From CAWUIH01 sp963922495 (lineage in GTDB: Bacteria > Pseudomonadota > Gammaproteobacteria > Coxiellales > Coxiellaceae): a DNA stretch of 24,803 bases. Location: positions 1-24,803 of the forward strand of contig CAWUIH010000020.1 in assembly GCA_963922495.1 (NCBI GenBank), read 5' to 3'. Under the pieces are notes generated by a model. That model did not search any database. It was not told where the DNA came from and saw nothing but the letters and a program-made list of their open reading frames with translations. Shown here piece by piece: positions 24,483-24,803 of this stretch; position 1 is the first letter of the stretch; each line of letters opens with the position of its first letter. The position numbers and the translations under genes are program-made.

Positions 24483-24519
24483 GCAGAAATAACAAGGGTT
24501 GTGGGCATATTTTGACGAA

Positions 24520-24551
24520 CTACGGTATTTCTTTGCGACAAAATACTGTAG
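24520..24551 (+). promoter_or_regulatory. 11-bp hairpin just upstream of the pilin ATG
   Basis: CTACGGTATTT (24520-24530) pairs with AAATACTGTAG (24541-24551), 11 bp with one G-T wobble, around a 10-nt loop. It ends 11 bp before the ATG at 24563 with no T tract. It could be an operator or an mRNA structure affecting initiation, since no Shine-Dalgarno is visible. Confidence 0.35.
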
Positions 24552-24562
24552 AAATCACCCAT

Positions 24563-24778
24563 ATGAAGCGATTACTAAATGGGTTTACATTACTTGAGAT
24601 GGTAATAGTCATTGCTATCGTGGCGGTACTAGCGTCAATCAGTTATCCAGTTTACCGCCATCACCTAATGATGGTGCATCGCCGGGAAGCAGAAGTTGAG
24701 CTATTGCGGATAGCTACATTTTTAGAGCAATATCATAGCGAACATGATACTCGACTATCAAGTTTTTTGACCCTCTGA
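24563..24778 (+). CDS. Truncated type IV pilin-like protein (PilE family)
   Basis: The 71-residue product begins with a type III (prepilin) signal: MKRLLNG followed by FTLLEMVIVIAIVAVLASISYP, with cleavage expected after Gly7 and Glu at mature position 5. The helix continues into REAEVELLRIATFLEQYHSEHDT, the pattern of PilE-like minor pilins. PilE-like proteins are normally about 130-160 residues, but this frame stops at 24776-24778 with SSFLTL. The other two frames also stop soon, so no simple frameshift restores a long protein within the window, which ends 25 bp later. It may be a decayed gene. The ATG at 24563 is chosen from the leader peptide; upstream residues in frame are unrelated. Confidence 0.65.
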   Translation: MKRLLNGFTLLEMVIVIAIVAVLASISYPVYRHHLMMVHRREAEVELLRIATFLEQYHSEHDTRLSSFLTL

Positions 24779-24803
24779 GCTAAGATCTATATTATTTTCC
24801 ACC

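Noticed and set aside
24524..24536. GG...GC pattern resembling a sigma-54 promoter before the pilin gene
   Set aside because: The spacing between GG and GC is 9 bp instead of the strict 10, and flanking bases do not match TGGCAC/TTGC.

Overview
The window looks like part of the chromosome of a gammaproteobacterium, most likely an intracellular or host-associated member of the Legionellales (Legionella/Coxiella/Diplorickettsia-like). The housekeeping genes are of gammaproteobacterial type and composition is moderately AT-rich overall. Three genes (4923-6239, 20129-22306, 22535-23764) look like secreted effectors of a Dot/Icm-type organism: a protein with an acidic C-terminus, a protein with a degenerate PP2C-like domain and a C-terminal hydrophobic hairpin, and an ankyrin-repeat protein. 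The taxonomic placement is inference from gene content. No rRNA, CRISPR array, transposase or plasmid gene was seen.

Layout. 29-3606: zapE and wrbA (minus strand), then yihY and an L,D-transpeptidase (plus strand, overlapping by 4 bp). 3718-7946 (minus): ruvB, an MFS transporter remnant, an unrecognised 438-residue gene, tolQ and tolR. This resembles the common ruv-ybgC-tol neighbourhood, but ruvA/ruvC, ybgC, tolA, tolB and pal are not here and foreign-looking DNA sits in the middle. 7947-8295: a 349-bp gap with a near-perfect 23-bp inverted repeat. 8296-10855 (minus): a DeaD-like RNA helicase and a sterol-desaturase/short-chain-dehydrogenase fusion. tRNA-Pro(CGG) follows. 11170-13981: ispB diverging from rplU-rpmA-obgE. 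14133-19907: rpsT diverging from murJ-ribF-ileS. 20129-23764: two effector-like genes between ileS and lspA, which are often adjacent. 23770-24803: lspA (minus), tRNA-Lys(UUU), and the start of a truncated type IV pilin gene.

The conserved genes serve envelope growth and division (ZapE, L,D-transpeptidase, TolQ/R, MurJ, LspA, IspB), translation (L21, L27, S20, IleS, tRNAs, ObgE, DeaD), cofactor synthesis (RibF) and DNA repair (RuvB). The accessory material is concentrated at two junctions, ruvB-tolQ and ileS-lspA, where neighbourhoods often kept together elsewhere have been split. That is the main biological interest of the window.
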